Below are positions 8,320 to 17,082 of a DNA stretch of 64,000 nt, in pieces (the stretch's first letter is position 1; every line of letters starts with the position of its first letter). Below the pieces are notes generated by a model that was given only the letters and a program-made list of their open reading frames with translations, ran no database searches and was not told the origin of the DNA. Source of the stretch: Sheuella sp. Its GTDB lineage: Bacteria > Pseudomonadota > Gammaproteobacteria > Burkholderiales > Burkholderiaceae_B. The DNA lies in assembly GCA_030650995.1 (NCBI GenBank), contig JAUSCY010000093.1, forward strand, positions 22,339-86,338, written 5' to 3'. Made by a program: the position numbers and the translations under genes.

Positions 8320-9303
8320 TTGAAAAACTTATTTCCACGTATGACCTACCTCGCTCATGCAGCGATGGTTTGTATGATGATGATCAGCGCACCTGCGTTT
8401 AGCGCATGGCCTGATCAGCCTGTATCTTTTATTGTGCCGTTTCCACCTGGCGGGCCTGTTGACACGACCGCTCGCCTGACTACCCAGCCTTTGTCTCAGT
8501 TATGGTCTGTTGCCACACCTATTGAAAACAAAGCGGGGGCGGGTGGAATTGTCGGCGCGCAAGCTGCTGCGAAAGCTCCGGCCGATGGTTATCATTTTTT
8601 CTTTGCTGCGATTCATCATTCCGTATTGCCCAGTCTGAAAAGTAATCTGACTTACGATATTCAGAAAGATTTCGTGCCCGTTGGTATGGCTGCCCGTTTT
8701 CCGATTGTGCTGGTGGTGCATCCGAGTGTTCCAGTCAACTCGGTACAAGAGCTGATTGCTTATGCCAAAGCCAATCCGACCAAGCTGTCCTACAGTTCTT
8801 CGGGAACCGGGGGAGGCACGCATCTGGCGGGTGAGTTGTTCAACAGCATGGCCAAGACCAAAATTCAGCATATTCCTTATAAAGGAAGCGCCCCTGCTAT
8901 GCAGGACCTGGTGGGTGGTCAAGTGCAAGTGATGTTCGCTGATGGTCCCTCTGCGCTGCCCTTTATCAAGGCAGGCAAGATCAAGGCGCTGGGCGTTGGG
9001 AATCCTGAACCTTCGAAATTTTTCCCCGGTGTTCCCACTATTTCAGCTTCTGGGTTGCCAGGTTACGAGGCTTATTCCTGGACAGGCGTTGTTGCTCCCA
9101 AGGGTACGCCTGAGGCGATTGTTCAACGCGTGAACCAGGATATGGTTAAAGTGCTTAACGAACCCAAAACAGTTCAAGCATTGATGGCGGCGGGTGCAGA
9201 ACCTGTTCCAGGTACTCCTCAGGAGTTTCAGGCTTTACTGACAAATGAAATTAAGAAATGGGGTGACATCATTCGTGATGCCAATATCAAAGTCGAAGAC
9301 TGA
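8320..9303 (+). CDS. Bug/TctC-type tripartite tricarboxylate transporter receptor
   Basis: Periplasmic solute receptor of the Bug (Bordetella uptake gene)/TctC family, 327 aa. A signal peptide with a long hydrophobic core ends near SAPAFSA (residue about 29). The family opening WPDQPVSFIVPFPPGGPVDTTAR follows, with KAGAGGIVGAQAAAKAPADGY and HIPYKGSAPAMQDLVGGQV further on. The only good start is TTG at 8320, preceded by GGGAG 10 nt upstream. Receptors of this family bind carboxylates such as glutamate, nicotinate, citrate or aromatic acids and work with TctAB membrane proteins, which are absent here. It is transcribed away from the SDR operon and ends at a strong bidirectional terminator. Confidence 0.92.
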   Translation: MKNLFPRMTYLAHAAMVCMMMISAPAFSAWPDQPVSFIVPFPPGGPVDTTARLTTQPLSQLWSVATPIENKAGAGGIVGAQAAAKAPADGYHFFFAAIHHSVLPSLKSNLTYDIQKDFVPVGMAARFPIVLVVHPSVPVNSVQELIAYAKANPTKLSYSSSGTGGGTHLAGELFNSMAKTKIQHIPYKGSAPAMQDLVGGQVQVMFADGPSALPFIKAGKIKALGVGNPEPSKFFPGVPTISASGLPGYEAYSWTGVVAPKGTPEAIVQRVNQDMVKVLNEPKTVQALMAAGAEPVPGTPQEFQALLTNEIKKWGDIIRDANIKVED

Positions 9304-9320
9304 TATTGTTTCTTGACTAT

Positions 9321-9360
9321 AAAAATGTCCGACTGAAATACTTCTCAGTCGGACATTTTT
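9321..9360. terminator. Bidirectional rho-independent terminator
   Basis: A perfect 16-bp inverted repeat (AAAAATGTCCGACTGA at 9321-9336, its complement at 9345-9360) encloses an 8-nt loop. The A-run on one side and T-run on the other make it work in both directions, between the converging Bug gene (ends 9303) and the nitronate monooxygenase gene (ends 9390). Confidence 0.93.
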
Positions 9361-9389
9361 ACATATAAGTATCGAAAGTGTTTGCGCTG

Positions 9390-10352
9390 TCAGCTTAAAA
9401 GTTTAGCTTTTGCTTCGTTGAATTCGCTGATCAATTGGTCGACAAGCTCACGCACCGATACGATTGATTCAATGGCGCCAACACCTTGACCCGCACCCCA
9501 GATTTCTTTCCAGGCTTTGGTCTTGGTTTCTTTTGAAAGTCTGACATCTCCCCCTGTTTTTGCAGCGAGTACTTCAGCCGGGTCAATCCCCGCGGCAACG
9601 ATGCTGGGTTTTAAATAGTTGCCAGGCACACCCGTAAAGTAAGGTGAATAAATAATGTCTGTAGAGTCTGCATCAAGAATCATTTGTTGATATCTTTCAG
9701 GCGCCATGGATTCGGATGTCGGGATGAATCGTGTTCCGAGATAGGCAAAGTCGCAACCTAGCGCCAATGCACCCAGCACGTCTTTTCCTTTGGAAATACA
9801 GCCCGATAAAATCAATGGACCGTCATAAAAACTGCGGATTTCATTGATGAGTGCAATCGGGTTCAAGGTGCCCGCATGTCCGCCAGCCCCGCTTGCTACA
9901 AGAATCAGTCCGTCTACACCCGCTTGGATCGCTTTACGTGCGTGTTTGGCATTGGTGACATCATGCAGAACTAGGCCTCCGTAAGGTTTGACACGTTCGA
10001 CGACTTTATTGGGCGCATGCAGAGAAGTGATAAATAAAGGAACTTTGTGGGTCGCACAGATTTCCAGATCTCCTTCCCAGCGCGGATTGGAAGGGTGCAC
10101 GATCAAGTTCACGCCGAAAGGTGACACGATCTCAGCGGGATGCGCCTGCTGATAGGCAGCCAGTCTGGCTTTTATTTCTTCAATCCACTTCGGTAATTCT
10201 TCTTGTGGTCTGGCGTTCAGGGAAGGAAACGTCCCGATCACACCGGCTGTGCATTGTGCAACAACCAGGTCTGTACCGGAGACCAGGAACATCGGTGCTC
10301 CGATAACGGGTATGCGTGTTTGAGCCAGCAAGTCCTTGAGTGTTTTGGTCAT
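9390..10352 (-). CDS. Nitronate monooxygenase family FMN enzyme (NPD-like)
   Basis: TIM-barrel flavoprotein of the nitronate monooxygenase / 2-nitropropane dioxygenase family, 320 aa. Visible motifs are PVIGAPMFLVSG (about 15-26), ASGAGGHAGTL (about 153-163), LSGCISKGKDVLGALALGCD and GTRFIPTSES, which together form the FMN phosphate site. Members oxidise alkyl nitronates or act as NADH:quinone reductases, and many are uncharacterised. The start ATG shares one base with the stop of the upstream Bug gene (TAATG). It is last in an operon of Bug-CoA-transferase-Bug-NMO, a catabolic setting that could mean removal of a toxic nitronate or a role in acid catabolism. Its specific substrate is not predictable. 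Confidence 0.88.
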   Translation of the reverse strand: MTKTLKDLLAQTRIPVIGAPMFLVSGTDLVVAQCTAGVIGTFPSLNARPQEELPKWIEEIKARLAAYQQAHPAEIVSPFGVNLIVHPSNPRWEGDLEICATHKVPLFITSLHAPNKVVERVKPYGGLVLHDVTNAKHARKAIQAGVDGLILVASGAGGHAGTLNPIALINEIRSFYDGPLILSGCISKGKDVLGALALGCDFAYLGTRFIPTSESMAPERYQQMILDADSTDIIYSPYFTGVPGNYLKPSIVAAGIDPAEVLAAKTGGDVRLSKETKTKAWKEIWGAGQGVGAIESIVSVRELVDQLISEFNEAKAKLLS

Positions 10353-11341
10353 TATTGCGCCTCAATTTTGCCTTTAGTCACGACATCACCCCACATTTTT
10401 AGCTCACGATCAATACGTGCAGCGAATTCCTTGTTGTCGCCCAGGTCGACAGCGTATCCGCCTTCATCAATCGCTTTAAGAAACTCGGGATTTTTCTTGA
10501 CTGCATCAATCGCCGCGATCAGTTTGTCGGAGATTGCCACAGGAATGCCTTTGGGGCCCGTCACGCCAAACCAACCCACGACCTCATAATCTGCGATGCC
10601 TGCTTCAATCATGGTGGGTACGTCTGGCAAACTTGAGTTGCGCTGTTTGGACGTGACCGCGAGGGCGCGGGCCTGACCGCTCGAGACAAAGTTTCTGCCA
10701 GTTCCAGTTATATCAAACATGAAAGTAATTTTGCCGCTGATGACGTCCATCATCGCAGGAGAGTTACCCTTGTATGGCACATGAAGCATCTGGGCGCCTG
10801 TTGCCTGTTTGAGTAGTTCCGCTGACAGGTGATTAGATCCCCCGAATCCTGCTGAACCAAAACTGACTTTATCCGGATTGTTTTTAGCGTAAGCAACCAG
10901 CTCTTGCACAGTTTTTGCTGGAATCTGCGGACCGATCAGCAAAACGTTGGCGTAATTGACAACCAGGCCGAGGAGTGTGAAGTCTTTGCGCGGATCAAAA
11001 AGAGTACTTTTTTGAACGATGGGAGAAATTGTCAGGCTGGGGCTGGCAACAAAATTGAGTGTATAGCCATCTGGATTTGCTTTTGCGGTTGCATCGGCTG
11101 CGATCATGCCGCTTGCACCCGCACGGTTTTCAATTACAACCGACTGCTTTAATTGCTCACCGAGAAATCTTGCAAATGTGCGTGCCGTGACATCTACCGG
11201 ACCACCAGCGGAATACCCGACTAGCAGTTTGACAGGCCTTTCAGGCCAGTTCGCTTGTGCAAAGGTATTCGCACCGATCAGCGTCGCGCAAGCCGCAAAT
11301 ATAGGCAGGGTAAGTGTGCTCAGGAGTTGTCTGCGTTTCAT
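10352..11341 (-). CDS. Bug/TctC-type solute receptor
   Basis: Periplasmic Bug-family receptor (329 aa). A signal peptide with an MKRRQLL start and a hydrophobic core ends near ANTFAQA (residue about 29). The motif run WPERPVKLLVGYSAGGPVDVTAR and IENRAGASGMIAADATAKANPDGY is typical. It lies 42 nt after the CoA-transferase B subunit and shares one base with the nitronate monooxygenase start. It is one of two receptors in this operon, so two related substrates, or one sensing and one transport role, are possible. No TctAB genes are seen, so it must rely on membrane partners elsewhere or act as a sensor. Confidence 0.92.
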   Translation of the reverse strand: MKRRQLLSTLTLPIFAACATLIGANTFAQANWPERPVKLLVGYSAGGPVDVTARTFARFLGEQLKQSVVIENRAGASGMIAADATAKANPDGYTLNFVASPSLTISPIVQKSTLFDPRKDFTLLGLVVNYANVLLIGPQIPAKTVQELVAYAKNNPDKVSFGSAGFGGSNHLSAELLKQATGAQMLHVPYKGNSPAMMDVISGKITFMFDITGTGRNFVSSGQARALAVTSKQRNSSLPDVPTMIEAGIADYEVVGWFGVTGPKGIPVAISDKLIAAIDAVKKNPEFLKAIDEGGYAVDLGDNKEFAARIDRELKMWGDVVTKGKIEAQ

Positions 11342-11383
11342 TGTTTTTCTCGCTTAATTGTTAATGATCCTGGATTGGACTGA

Positions 11384-12076
11384 TTAATAACAAGGGTGTC
11401 CCTGATGGTCGCGTCGAATGACTGACATCGTAGCTGAGGCATGAATAGGCGCCCCAGTTTTCGACTGTAGCTCCTCGAGCGTAAGTCCGTCTAACATTGC
11501 ACGTACTTGAAAACCTTGTGGCGTGATGTCGATGATGGCCAGATCCGTATAAATATGATCCACCACGCCGGCTCCAGTCAAAGGGTACGTACATGCAGCC
11601 ATCAATTTTGGAGATTTGTCTTTGGCGACATGTTCCATCATCACGATGACAAAGCGTGCACCGATCGCCAGATCCATTGCGCCACCAATTGCCGCGATAG
11701 CATCAGGACCGGAGGTAATCCAGTTTGCCAGATCGCCATTTGGCGCGACCTGAAATCCGCCCAGTACTGAATAGTCCAGGTGACCGCCACGCATCATGGC
11801 AAAAGAAACCGTGTGCTCGCTGATTGAGGCGCCTTTCATCAAGGTGACAGGTTTGCGACTAGCGTTAATGATGTCCAGATCGATTTCATCACCGACGGCC
11901 TCACGGCCCATTCCCAATATGCCGTTTTCACTGTGCAAAAGAATTTCGCGGTCAGCTGGCAGGTAATCTGAGACTTGTGTTGGCATGCCAATCCCGAGGT
12001 TGACCACCGAGCCATCAGGAAAATCATTGGCGACCAGATAGGAAATCTCTGCACGTGTCAGGGGTTGGTAACTCAT
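11384..12076 (-). CDS. 3-oxoacid CoA-transferase, subunit B
   Basis: Beta subunit of a class I heteromeric CoA-transferase (230 aa; SCOT-B, AtoA, PcaJ and CatJ lengths are close). The catalytic glutamate is in the motif SENGILGMG (near residue 50), preceded by NLGIGMPTQVSDYLP. The pattern GGAMDLAIGA and TGAGVVDHIYTDLAIID is also diagnostic. The gene overlaps subunit A by 4 nt. It would transfer CoA from succinyl- or acetyl-CoA to a 3-oxo acid or short carboxylic acid taken up by the neighbouring Bug receptors. The exact acid (acetoacetate, 3-oxoadipate or other) cannot be told from sequence alone. Confidence 0.92.
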   Translation of the reverse strand: MSYQPLTRAEISYLVANDFPDGSVVNLGIGMPTQVSDYLPADREILLHSENGILGMGREAVGDEIDLDIINASRKPVTLMKGASISEHTVSFAMMRGGHLDYSVLGGFQVAPNGDLANWITSGPDAIAAIGGAMDLAIGARFVIVMMEHVAKDKSPKLMAACTYPLTGAGVVDHIYTDLAIIDITPQGFQVRAMLDGLTLEELQSKTGAPIHASATMSVIRRDHQGHPCY

Positions 12077-12744
12077 CTCTCACCTCCGATGGCGACTACA
12101 GATTTCACAAAAATTCCGGGCGTCATGACGTTTTCAGGCTCAAGGTCTCCCAAGGGAACGACGCGGTTGACCTGAGCAATCGCGTGTTTGGCAGCCATGC
12201 ACATCACCGGACCAAAATTACGTGCTGCCCAGCGATAGGTCAGATTGCCCCAGCGGTCACCCAAGTGCGCACGTACGAGTGCAAAATCAGCATGTAATGG
12301 TTGTTCGAGGATGTAGCCCCGTCCATCTATCACGCGCTGCTCTTTGCCTTCGGCCATGAGGGTTCCGTAACCTGTTGGCGTGAAAAATGGACCTAATCCG
12401 GCGCCTGCTGCGCGCATGCGCTCGGCGAGCGTGCCCTGGGGCATGCATTCCAGCTCGACCTGACCCGCACGGTAAGCGTTGGCAAACGTATCGGAGTGAG
12501 GAGGGCGGGGGTGCGAACAGACGACCTTTCTTACGCGGCCAGCATGGATCAGACCGGCAATGCCGGTTATGTGGGTACCAGCGTTATTGCTAACGATGGT
12601 CAGTTCACGTGTTCCTTTATCCAGTAAAGTCGTCATCAGTTCAAAGGGAATACCTGCGTCACCGAACCCACTCACCATGACGACTGCGCCATCCTGAATG
12701 GGGGAAACTGCCTCTTCAAGCGAGGCGCGTACTTTGTCAAGCAT
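12073..12744 (-). CDS. 3-oxoacid CoA-transferase, subunit A
   Basis: Alpha subunit of the same enzyme (223 aa). The N-terminal motif GAVVMVSGFGDAGIPFELM (about 18-36) and the SNNAGT segment (about 52-57) are the usual CoA-binding signatures, and RGYILEQPLHADFALVRAHLGD is conserved in subunit A. It starts 2 nt after the upstream Bug gene stops and overlaps subunit B by 4 nt, so receptor and enzyme are translated from one message. No unusual residues seen. Confidence 0.92.
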   Translation of the reverse strand: MLDKVRASLEEAVSPIQDGAVVMVSGFGDAGIPFELMTTLLDKGTRELTIVSNNAGTHITGIAGLIHAGRVRKVVCSHPRPPHSDTFANAYRAGQVELECMPQGTLAERMRAAGAGLGPFFTPTGYGTLMAEGKEQRVIDGRGYILEQPLHADFALVRAHLGDRWGNLTYRWAARNFGPVMCMAAKHAIAQVNRVVPLGDLEPENVMTPGIFVKSVVAIGGER

Positions 12745-12746
12745 GA

Positions 12747-13715
12747 TTACTCCAGTGACAACTTTGCTGCTTCGACAGTAATTTTCCAGTCGGCAATCTG
12801 TGAATTAATAAATGCATTGAATTGCGCAGGTGTATCGCCACCAGAGAAGCCACCCATCTCTTTAAATCTTTTCTGAATTTCTGGTGTTTCCATCACTTTT
12901 TTGGTGGCAAGATAGATTTTGTTAATGATTTCAGGTGATGTGCCTGCAGGTGCCAAGAATCCAAACCACGCTGTCACGACCATATCCTTGATGCCCGCTT
13001 CAGCCATCGTTGGAACGTCAGGTAACTCGGTAGAGCGTGTGCTGCCAGTAATGGCCAGGGCGCGAAGTTGTCCAGACTTGATGAACGGCATTGAGCTCGG
13101 TAAGTTATCGATCATGAACGTGAATTGCTGTCCAAGAAGCGCGGTGACAGCTGGGCCTGCTCCTTTGTAAGGAACGTGCGGCACTTTAATGCCTGCGCGT
13201 TGCAAAAACATTTCACCAGACATATGCGGGGATTGACCGGTACCTGATGAACCGAAAGCAAAGTTGCCATTAGGATCTTTTTTGATCGCATCGATCAGAT
13301 CCTTAACCGTTTTATAAGGTGAGTTTGCATTGACTACCAGCACGTTCGGATTTGCAATCGTCATCGTAATCGGAACAAAGTCAGTTGGCTTGTAGGGTAG
13401 TTTTTTGTAAAGGCTGTAGTTGATCGCATTGGCGCCAATATTGCCCATCTCTATGGTGTAGCCGTCCGGGGCTGCACGTGCGACGGCTTGCGTTCCAATA
13501 ATGCCAGCGGCACCCGCCTTGTTTTCGATCACAATAGTTGTGCCAAGTTCTGCACCTAATTTTTCACTCAATATGCGTGCAACGATGTCAGAGGTGCCAC
13601 CAGGCGCTGCAGGCACCACGACAGTAATAGGTTTTTCCGGCCAGGCTGCCAGAACTGTGTTGTGCATAGCCAATGCGGATGCGATCAACAGGCAATTGGA
13701 TAACATTTTTTTCAT
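12747..13715 (-). CDS. Bug/TctC-type solute receptor
   Basis: Periplasmic Bug-family receptor (322 aa), first gene of the receptor-CoA-transferase-receptor-NMO operon. The signal peptide ends near NTVLAA (residue about 23). WPEKPITVVVPAAPGGTSDIVAR and IENKAGAAGIIGTQAVARAAPDGY are classic family patterns, and HVPYKGAGPAVTALLGQQF is the second conserved block. A strong ribosome site, AAGGAG, lies 7 nt before the ATG. The 188-nt gap upstream is shared with the divergent acyl-CoA dehydrogenase operon and must hold both promoters; I could not fix either with confidence. Confidence 0.93.
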   Translation of the reverse strand: MKKMLSNCLLIASALAMHNTVLAAWPEKPITVVVPAAPGGTSDIVARILSEKLGAELGTTIVIENKAGAAGIIGTQAVARAAPDGYTIEMGNIGANAINYSLYKKLPYKPTDFVPITMTIANPNVLVVNANSPYKTVKDLIDAIKKDPNGNFAFGSSGTGQSPHMSGEMFLQRAGIKVPHVPYKGAGPAVTALLGQQFTFMIDNLPSSMPFIKSGQLRALAITGSTRSTELPDVPTMAEAGIKDMVVTAWFGFLAPAGTSPEIINKIYLATKKVMETPEIQKRFKEMGGFSGGDTPAQFNAFINSQIADWKITVEAAKLSLE

Positions 13716-13903
13716 GTGTATCTCCTTAAGTTATTCGATTAATCATTTTTATCGATTGTACGGGGTCAACATGTTCCAAACTTGGGGGTTTACCCTTTCA
13801 ATTGCCAGAACAGAGGATTTGTCTGCGCGAAATGCAGAGTTCCAAAATACGAGAAACACAAGCGCACGAGGGGCGTTAAGATTGCGACAATAGGAGAAAA
13901 ACG

Positions 13904-15091
13904 ATGGATTTGACTTGGTCACCTGAAGAACGCGCGTTCCGGGAGGAAGTGCGGACATTTGTTCAAGAGAACTTGCCTGCCGATTTGCGTGCAAAGTCCT
14001 TTGCGCACAATCGCATCAAGCGTGAAGACTATATTCGTTGGCACAGCATTCTGGCCGATCATGGCTGGGGCGCCCCGAGCTGGCCAAAAGAATTTGGCGG
14101 TACAGGCTGGAATCCTCTGCAGCGACTGATTTTTGAAATTGAGTCTTTTAAAGCGGGTGCTCCCCGTCTGCTGCCTTTTGGTTTGAGCATGATTGGCCCG
14201 GTACTCATGAAATTCGGCAATCAAAAACAAAAAGATTATTACTTACCGCGCATCATCAGCATGGATGACTGGTGGTGTCAGGGGTACTCTGAGCCAGGTT
14301 CCGGTTCCGATCTGGCCTCACTCAAAACACGCGCGGAGCGTGTTGGTGACAAATACATCATTAATGGCCAAAAAACCTGGACCACGCTTGCCCATTATGC
14401 AGACTGGATGTTTTGTCTGGTGCGTACCGATCCTGCGGCTAAAGCGCAGCGCGGTATTTCAATGGTGCTGATCGATATGAAACAACCAGGTGTGACAGTG
14501 CGCCCGATCAGAACGCTTGACGGTGGCGCCGAAGTCAACGAAGTCTGGCTGGAAAATGTCGAAGCACCTGTTGAAAATCTTGTTGGCGAAGAAAATAACG
14601 GCTGGACCTATGCCAAGTATCTTCTTGGACATGAGCGTAGCGGTATTGCTGGTATCGGGCATTGTCATCGTGAGTTAGCGATCCTGAAATCACTCGCCGA
14701 GCGCACGACAGCCAGTGGCGAGTCGCTGAGTCTGGATTCCAGGGTAAGAGATAGCATCAATCGAATCGAGGCCCAGGTGATGGCTTTGGAAATGATGGTG
14801 TTACGTGTAGCAGCTGACTCTTCTGATCCGGGTCCTAAAGCCTCCATTCTCAAGATTCGCGGCTCGGAGCTGCAGATGGAGCTCGCACGCTTGCAGTTAC
14901 AGGTCACAGGCGCGGACAGCTGGCCCTATGACCCGGACTGGATGCATGCAGAGGCTGATTTCCATGGCCCAGGTGCTGCTTACTCACCAGCCGCTGCCGC
15001 TGCCTACTTTGATATGCGTAAGACTGCTATCTATGGCGGGACCAATGAAGTTCAGAAAGGCATTATTGCCAAACAAATCATTGGCGTCTGA
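13904..15091 (+). CDS. Acyl-CoA dehydrogenase, large subunit-like (PimC type)
   Basis: FAD-dependent acyl-CoA dehydrogenase (395 aa). The motif WWCQGYSEPGSGSDLASLKT (about 123-142) is the flavin/substrate loop. At the C-terminus, where medium- and short-chain enzymes have catalytic Glu in YEGT, this protein has YGGT (377-380). A candidate catalytic base is Glu244 in GHERSG, the position used by isovaleryl- and long-chain dehydrogenases. Large subunits of heteromeric enzymes such as pimeloyl-CoA dehydrogenase and the actinobacterial steroid FadE pairs share this design. A second dehydrogenase follows after 18 nt. The ATG has AGGAG 9 nt before it. Confidence 0.9.
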   Translation: MDLTWSPEERAFREEVRTFVQENLPADLRAKSFAHNRIKREDYIRWHSILADHGWGAPSWPKEFGGTGWNPLQRLIFEIESFKAGAPRLLPFGLSMIGPVLMKFGNQKQKDYYLPRIISMDDWWCQGYSEPGSGSDLASLKTRAERVGDKYIINGQKTWTTLAHYADWMFCLVRTDPAAKAQRGISMVLIDMKQPGVTVRPIRTLDGGAEVNEVWLENVEAPVENLVGEENNGWTYAKYLLGHERSGIAGIGHCHRELAILKSLAERTTASGESLSLDSRVRDSINRIEAQVMALEMMVLRVAADSSDPGPKASILKIRGSELQMELARLQLQVTGADSWPYDPDWMHAEADFHGPGAAYSPAAAAAYFDMRKTAIYGGTNEVQKGIIAKQIIGV

Positions 15092-15109
15092 GTCGATTAA
15101 GGAATAAAA

Positions 15110-16225
15110 ATGGATTTTTCATATTCACAAGAGCAGCGCATGCTGACAGACAGTCTGCGTCGACTCATGGCCGATCGCTGGACGTATGCGGATCGCCGTA
15201 CGCGTCAAAAAGCGGGCGTGCTCGATCAGTCCGCCTGGGCTAACCTGGCCGAGCTTGGGGTGAGCGGTTTATTGGTACCTGAAGAGTTTGGTGGTTTTGG
15301 TGAAAGCCCTGCCACGATGCTGGCTGTTCATCATGAACTCGGTCGCGGTCTGGTCAGTGAGCCCGTCATCTCCAGTGCAGTCATGGCGGTGACGTTGCTC
15401 GCAAATTGCTCCAATCAGGCATTGAAAGAGCGATGGCTCACGGCACACGCAGAAGGTGAAGCTGTGCTGGCGGTTGCCTGGCAAGAAGAAGGGGAGCGCT
15501 ACGCTACGCGTCCGTTATGCACGCGTGCAATAGCGACGAGTGACGGCTTTACGCTTGATGGACGTAAAGTTCTTGTCTGGCATGCGGCTGGTTCACAGGC
15601 ACTGATCGTTTCGGCGGTGCTCGATGGCGAAATGGCGCTCTTTCTGGTTCCTGCTGATGCGCTCGGTGTTGGTGTCGCTGACTACCCGACCTTTGACGGA
15701 TCACGCGCCTCTACGGTTACGTTTGAGCGCGTCACGCTCGCCAGTGAGAGTCTGATCGCTCAAGGTGCGCAGGCGCAAAGCCTGCTGGTGCTTGCGCTCG
15801 ACTTTGGGATTGCCGCGTTATGTGCACATGCATGTGGTGCGATGGAATACCTGACAGAAGCCACCATACAGTATCTCAAGACGCGTAAACAGTTCGGCCA
15901 GCCTTTGGCTGCATTCCAGGTGTTGCAACATCGCCTGGCCGATATGCTGACTCAGCAGGAAATGGGAATCTCATCGACTTATGTCGCAACCGTCAGTCTG
16001 GCCGAGTCAGATGCTGCTAAGCGCAGTCGCGTGATTTCCATGGCCAAGGTCGAGGTCTGCGCTGCAGCAAGGTTTGTAGGTGAGTCCGCTGTGCAGTTGC
16101 ATGGTGGCATGGGGATGACAGATGAACTTGAGGTAGGTGACTATTTTAAGCGCCTGACTTTTGCCGATATGTTGCTTGGCGATACTAATTTCCATTTGCA
16201 GCGTGCGCAGGATCTTGGCAATTAA
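15110..16225 (+). CDS. Acyl-CoA dehydrogenase, small subunit-like (PimD type)
   Basis: Second acyl-CoA dehydrogenase-fold protein (371 aa), adjacent to the first. The N-terminal helices (SYSQEQRMLTDSLRRLM, LVPEEFGGFGESP) and the C-terminal flavin region (RKQFGQPLAAFQVLQHRLADM, QLHGGMGMTDELEVGDYFKR) are intact. The usual catalytic positions are not: the C-terminal YEGT element is replaced by LLGDTN, and the alternative Glu site reads LALDFG (Asp231). This suggests a subunit that supplies part of the FAD or CoA site in an alpha2beta2 enzyme with the upstream protein. That reading is inference from the paired layout. Ribosome site AAGGAA lies 7 nt before the ATG. Confidence 0.88.
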   Translation: MDFSYSQEQRMLTDSLRRLMADRWTYADRRTRQKAGVLDQSAWANLAELGVSGLLVPEEFGGFGESPATMLAVHHELGRGLVSEPVISSAVMAVTLLANCSNQALKERWLTAHAEGEAVLAVAWQEEGERYATRPLCTRAIATSDGFTLDGRKVLVWHAAGSQALIVSAVLDGEMALFLVPADALGVGVADYPTFDGSRASTVTFERVTLASESLIAQGAQAQSLLVLALDFGIAALCAHACGAMEYLTEATIQYLKTRKQFGQPLAAFQVLQHRLADMLTQQEMGISSTYVATVSLAESDAAKRSRVISMAKVEVCAAARFVGESAVQLHGGMGMTDELEVGDYFKRLTFADMLLGDTNFHLQRAQDLGN

Positions 16226-16251
16226 GCCTTAAACGATTGAAAGGAATTTTG

Positions 16252-17082
16252 ATGTCAACGACTGATCTCAGCGCCTGGCTGGGTAAATCCCAGACCGTGG
16301 TTGATCGGCTTGATCCCAATCACGCGGCGTGCATCGCTGCGACACTTGGTGAGCCTGCTCCGGTCTTAGGTCAAGCAATCCCTGCTCTATGGCACTGGGC
16401 TTATTTTCTTGAGACCGTGCCACTCTCGATGACCGGTCGCGATGGTCATCCTGCCCGGGGCAGTTTTTTGCCTCCTGCTGATAACCGTAACCGTATGTGG
16501 GCAGGTGGCCGTGTTTCGTTTGAAGGTGCTTTGCAAGTAGGTGTTCAAGCGCAGAAAACTTCAACAGTGACTGGTATTCAAGAAAAAAAAGGCCGCACCG
16601 GATCCTTGTTATTCGTAACAGTCAAGCATGAGGTGGTCCAGAATGGCAAGCTGATCGTGAGCGAAGAGCAGGATATTGTTTATCGAGAGCCCAGCCCGCC
16701 AAAACTGGTTGGTACCGAGCCTGCTCCCGCATCGCAGTGGAAAGAGGAAATTCATCCCACTGCTGTGTTGCTGTTCAGATACTCAGCCGTGACATTCAAT
16801 AGTCATCGCATTCATTATGATCACCCTTATGTCACCGAAACGGAAGGATATCCAGGATTGGTTGTGCATGGACCGATGATTGCAACGCTGATGTGTCAGG
16901 CGTTTGCCCATGCGAATCCTCAGGCTACCTTGAAACATTTGTCGTATCGCGGTCTGCGTCCGCTGATTGCGCCGACACCTTTTTCTGTCGCAGGAAATAT
17001 CGGCTCGTCGGGTCAGGCGCAGTTATGGGCTGAACAGGGTGGCACGCTCGCGCACTCTGCTGAGCTGAGGTTTGAAGCATGA
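16252..17082 (+). CDS. HTD2/MaoC-like hydratase, similar to mesaconyl-C4-CoA (3-methylfumaryl-CoA) hydratase
   Basis: Hot-dog-fold hydratase (276 aa). The N-terminal part contains ALWHWAYFLETVPLSMTGRDGHP and FLPPADNRNRMWAGGRVSFE, and the C-terminal part has LFRYSAVTFNSHRIHYDHPYV and GLVVHGPMIATLM. Both are characteristic of the HTD2 group that includes 3-methylfumaryl-CoA hydratase (Meh) of the 3-hydroxypropionate bicycle. The frame opens at a TTG at 16237, but the ATG at 16252 has AAAGGAA 6 nt upstream and is preferred. It overlaps the CaiB gene by 4 nt. A CaiB partner is also what Meh has in that pathway (Mct), so a mesaconate/citramalate-like C5 acid route is a fair but unproven guess. Confidence 0.82.
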   Translation: MSTTDLSAWLGKSQTVVDRLDPNHAACIAATLGEPAPVLGQAIPALWHWAYFLETVPLSMTGRDGHPARGSFLPPADNRNRMWAGGRVSFEGALQVGVQAQKTSTVTGIQEKKGRTGSLLFVTVKHEVVQNGKLIVSEEQDIVYREPSPPKLVGTEPAPASQWKEEIHPTAVLLFRYSAVTFNSHRIHYDHPYVTETEGYPGLVVHGPMIATLMCQAFAHANPQATLKHLSYRGLRPLIAPTPFSVAGNIGSSGQAQLWAEQGGTLAHSAELRFEA

